Part shown: positions 63,111-64,000 of the stretch, in pieces
How positions within the stretch are numbered: position 1 is the first letter of the stretch
Layout of the letters: every line of letters begins with the position of its first letter
Origin: Cycas panzhihuaensis
Lineage: Eukaryota; Cycadophyta
Length of the DNA stretch: 64,000 bases
Reading direction: 5' to 3'
Assembly (NCBI GenBank): GCA_023213395.1
Contig: CM041465.1
Location: forward strand, 241,435,741 to 241,499,740
Notes under the pieces: generated by a model
Told to the model about the DNA's origin: nothing
The model's input: only the letters and a program-made list of their open reading frames with translations
Databases searched by the model: none
Program-made: the position numbers and the translations under genes

Positions 63111-63745
63111 TATGACACATGCATTTGATTCCTATAGGGGAAAGCATGGGCCTCCAGGGGGTCATATATATAGAGTCATATGATTTCACCCCCCTGCAAG
63201 GACATCAACTTCGTATATGTATGATGTGACATATGATTCTGATGTATATATATATACAGGGTAATTGGTATCCCATTTTGATATGAGATGATATGTATAT
63301 CATGTGTGGCAGATGACATGTATGTTTTGTTATGTATGTTATAGATGCTTTGTTATATGATGCACGTATTTCCTTCCATGCATGGCTATATATCTAACAG
63401 GAGCACATACGACCACCATGAGTAGAGGTGATAGGCACATGTGGGGTTAGGAATAGAGCGACATGCATGTCCATGGAGGAGCATAGCAGGATATGTGAAG
63501 GAAACACCAAGCGAGAGAGGGGGGAGTAACGATACTCCACAGCATCATCCTAACCGGGGGATGCCCAAATAGGAAGACAAAAGTCCCAAAAGGATATGGG
63601 AATACGGGTTTCGTAGGAGGAACTAGAAAGAAATAGGAGAGGCCATCCTAAATTGTCATTCCACCCGCGACTAGGAGAAATGGGCACAACTCAAGATGGT
63701 AGTTTAGGCTCATTTCGGAGTGTGGTGAAGGGATCACTGATAGGA
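63111..63745. other. Spacer between PMD gene and integrase end
   Basis: Contains a short TA run near 63244-63257 and GA/GT-rich parts, with no coding evidence on either strand. Confidence 0.45.
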
Positions 63746-64000
63746 TCATGCATAAAATTTCTTAAGGAACTTTCCGTTGACCGCCTTCTTAAATTCCAGG
63801 CCCTCTAAGGTGGCAATCTTGTAAGCACTGTTATCGAGGCTCTTGAGAATGATGAAAGGACCGACCCATTTAGGCCCAAATTTGGTCAGACGATCATAGA
63901 GATATTCCAACTTAAGGACATAGTCCCCAGGACATAAAGGATGAGCACAGAGATGTTTGTCATGAGTCCTTTGCAAGTAGGCTTTTGAAGTGAGATTCGC
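63746..64000 (-). pseudogene. pol: Gypsy integrase C-terminal region (cut by window edge)
   Basis: Minus strand, open from the window edge to the stop at 63746. It shows PGDYVLK, then the KFGPKWVGPFII word, and AYKI..L.G, ending in VNGKFLKKFYA. That is the terminal module of Tat/Athila-type gypsy integrases (PGDLVL...W.GP...NG..LK.YY). Only about 84 codons are in view, without a stop, so this part is better preserved than most pol genes here. RT and the integrase core should lie just beyond 64000. Confidence 0.88.

Larger units (their letters stand above)
56690..64000 (-). mobile_element. GC-richer gypsy-type element G (partial, borders unresolved)
   Basis: From about 56690 the DNA is visibly richer in G and C than the first 56 kb. 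It holds a minus-strand integrase C-terminus at the right edge, a minus-strand RNase H at 59640-60041 and a plus-strand plant-mobile-domain frame between them. I cannot define LTRs, a primer site or a polypurine tract. That all of this is one element is an inference from composition and from the two minus-strand retroelement domains. Confidence 0.55.

Overview
The window looks like nuclear intergenic DNA from a plant with a large, repeat-filled genome. The evidence is families of Ty3/gypsy and Ty1/copia LTR retrotransposons nested in one another, methionine-initiator-tRNA primer sites of the plant type (variants of tggtatcagagc), an RNase H and a plant-mobile-domain reading frame, and long AT microsatellites. 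A gymnosperm or another large-genome seed plant would fit, but the sequence does not settle the species. I see no intact host gene, rRNA, tRNA or CRISPR. Every recognisable coding region is a retroelement relic broken mainly by CAA/CAG-to-stop and CGA-to-TGA changes.

Layout. (1) 1-6823: Ty3/gypsy element 1, plus strand, with its 5' LTR cut by the window edge. (2) 6824-14362: an older Ty3/gypsy element 2, plus strand. Element 1 landed in its 5' LTR, leaving 45 bp of that LTR before the primer site; its 3' LTR is about 2.66 kb. (3) 14363-15182 and 32888-about 33240: two halves of the gag of a third gypsy element (E), split by copia element A. (4) 15183-32882: copia element A, minus strand, bounded by agaag target duplications. 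Inside its leader sits copia element B (21002-31332, minus strand, ctaag duplications). B's gag is in turn broken at 26051 by a plus-strand LTR (C). This is a four-level nest: E, A, B, C. (5) About 33840-37613 and beyond: a minus-strand copia relic, D, with gag, a Gln-rich repeat, protease and primer site but no pol seen further on. (6) 38685-39770: a 1.09 kb TA-rich microsatellite. (7) 41710-48138: the best preserved element, copia F, plus strand, with both 246 bp LTRs, a long leader with tandem repeats and an almost colinear gag-pol. (8) 48144-56690: AT-rich sequence with microsatellites, a GC-rich island and two orphan LTR/primer-site junctions. (9) About 56690-64000: a clearly GC-richer block with an antisense pair. 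The minus strand carries a gypsy integrase C-terminus and an RNase H with a D-E-D-D set. The plus strand carries a plant-mobile-domain reading frame behind a TATA box, with strong palindromes between it and the RNase H.

Relative ages follow from the nesting: E is older than A, A than B, B than C; element 2 is older than element 1. LTR pairs differ mostly by transitions, many at CpG/TpG/CpA positions, as expected for methylated silent repeats.
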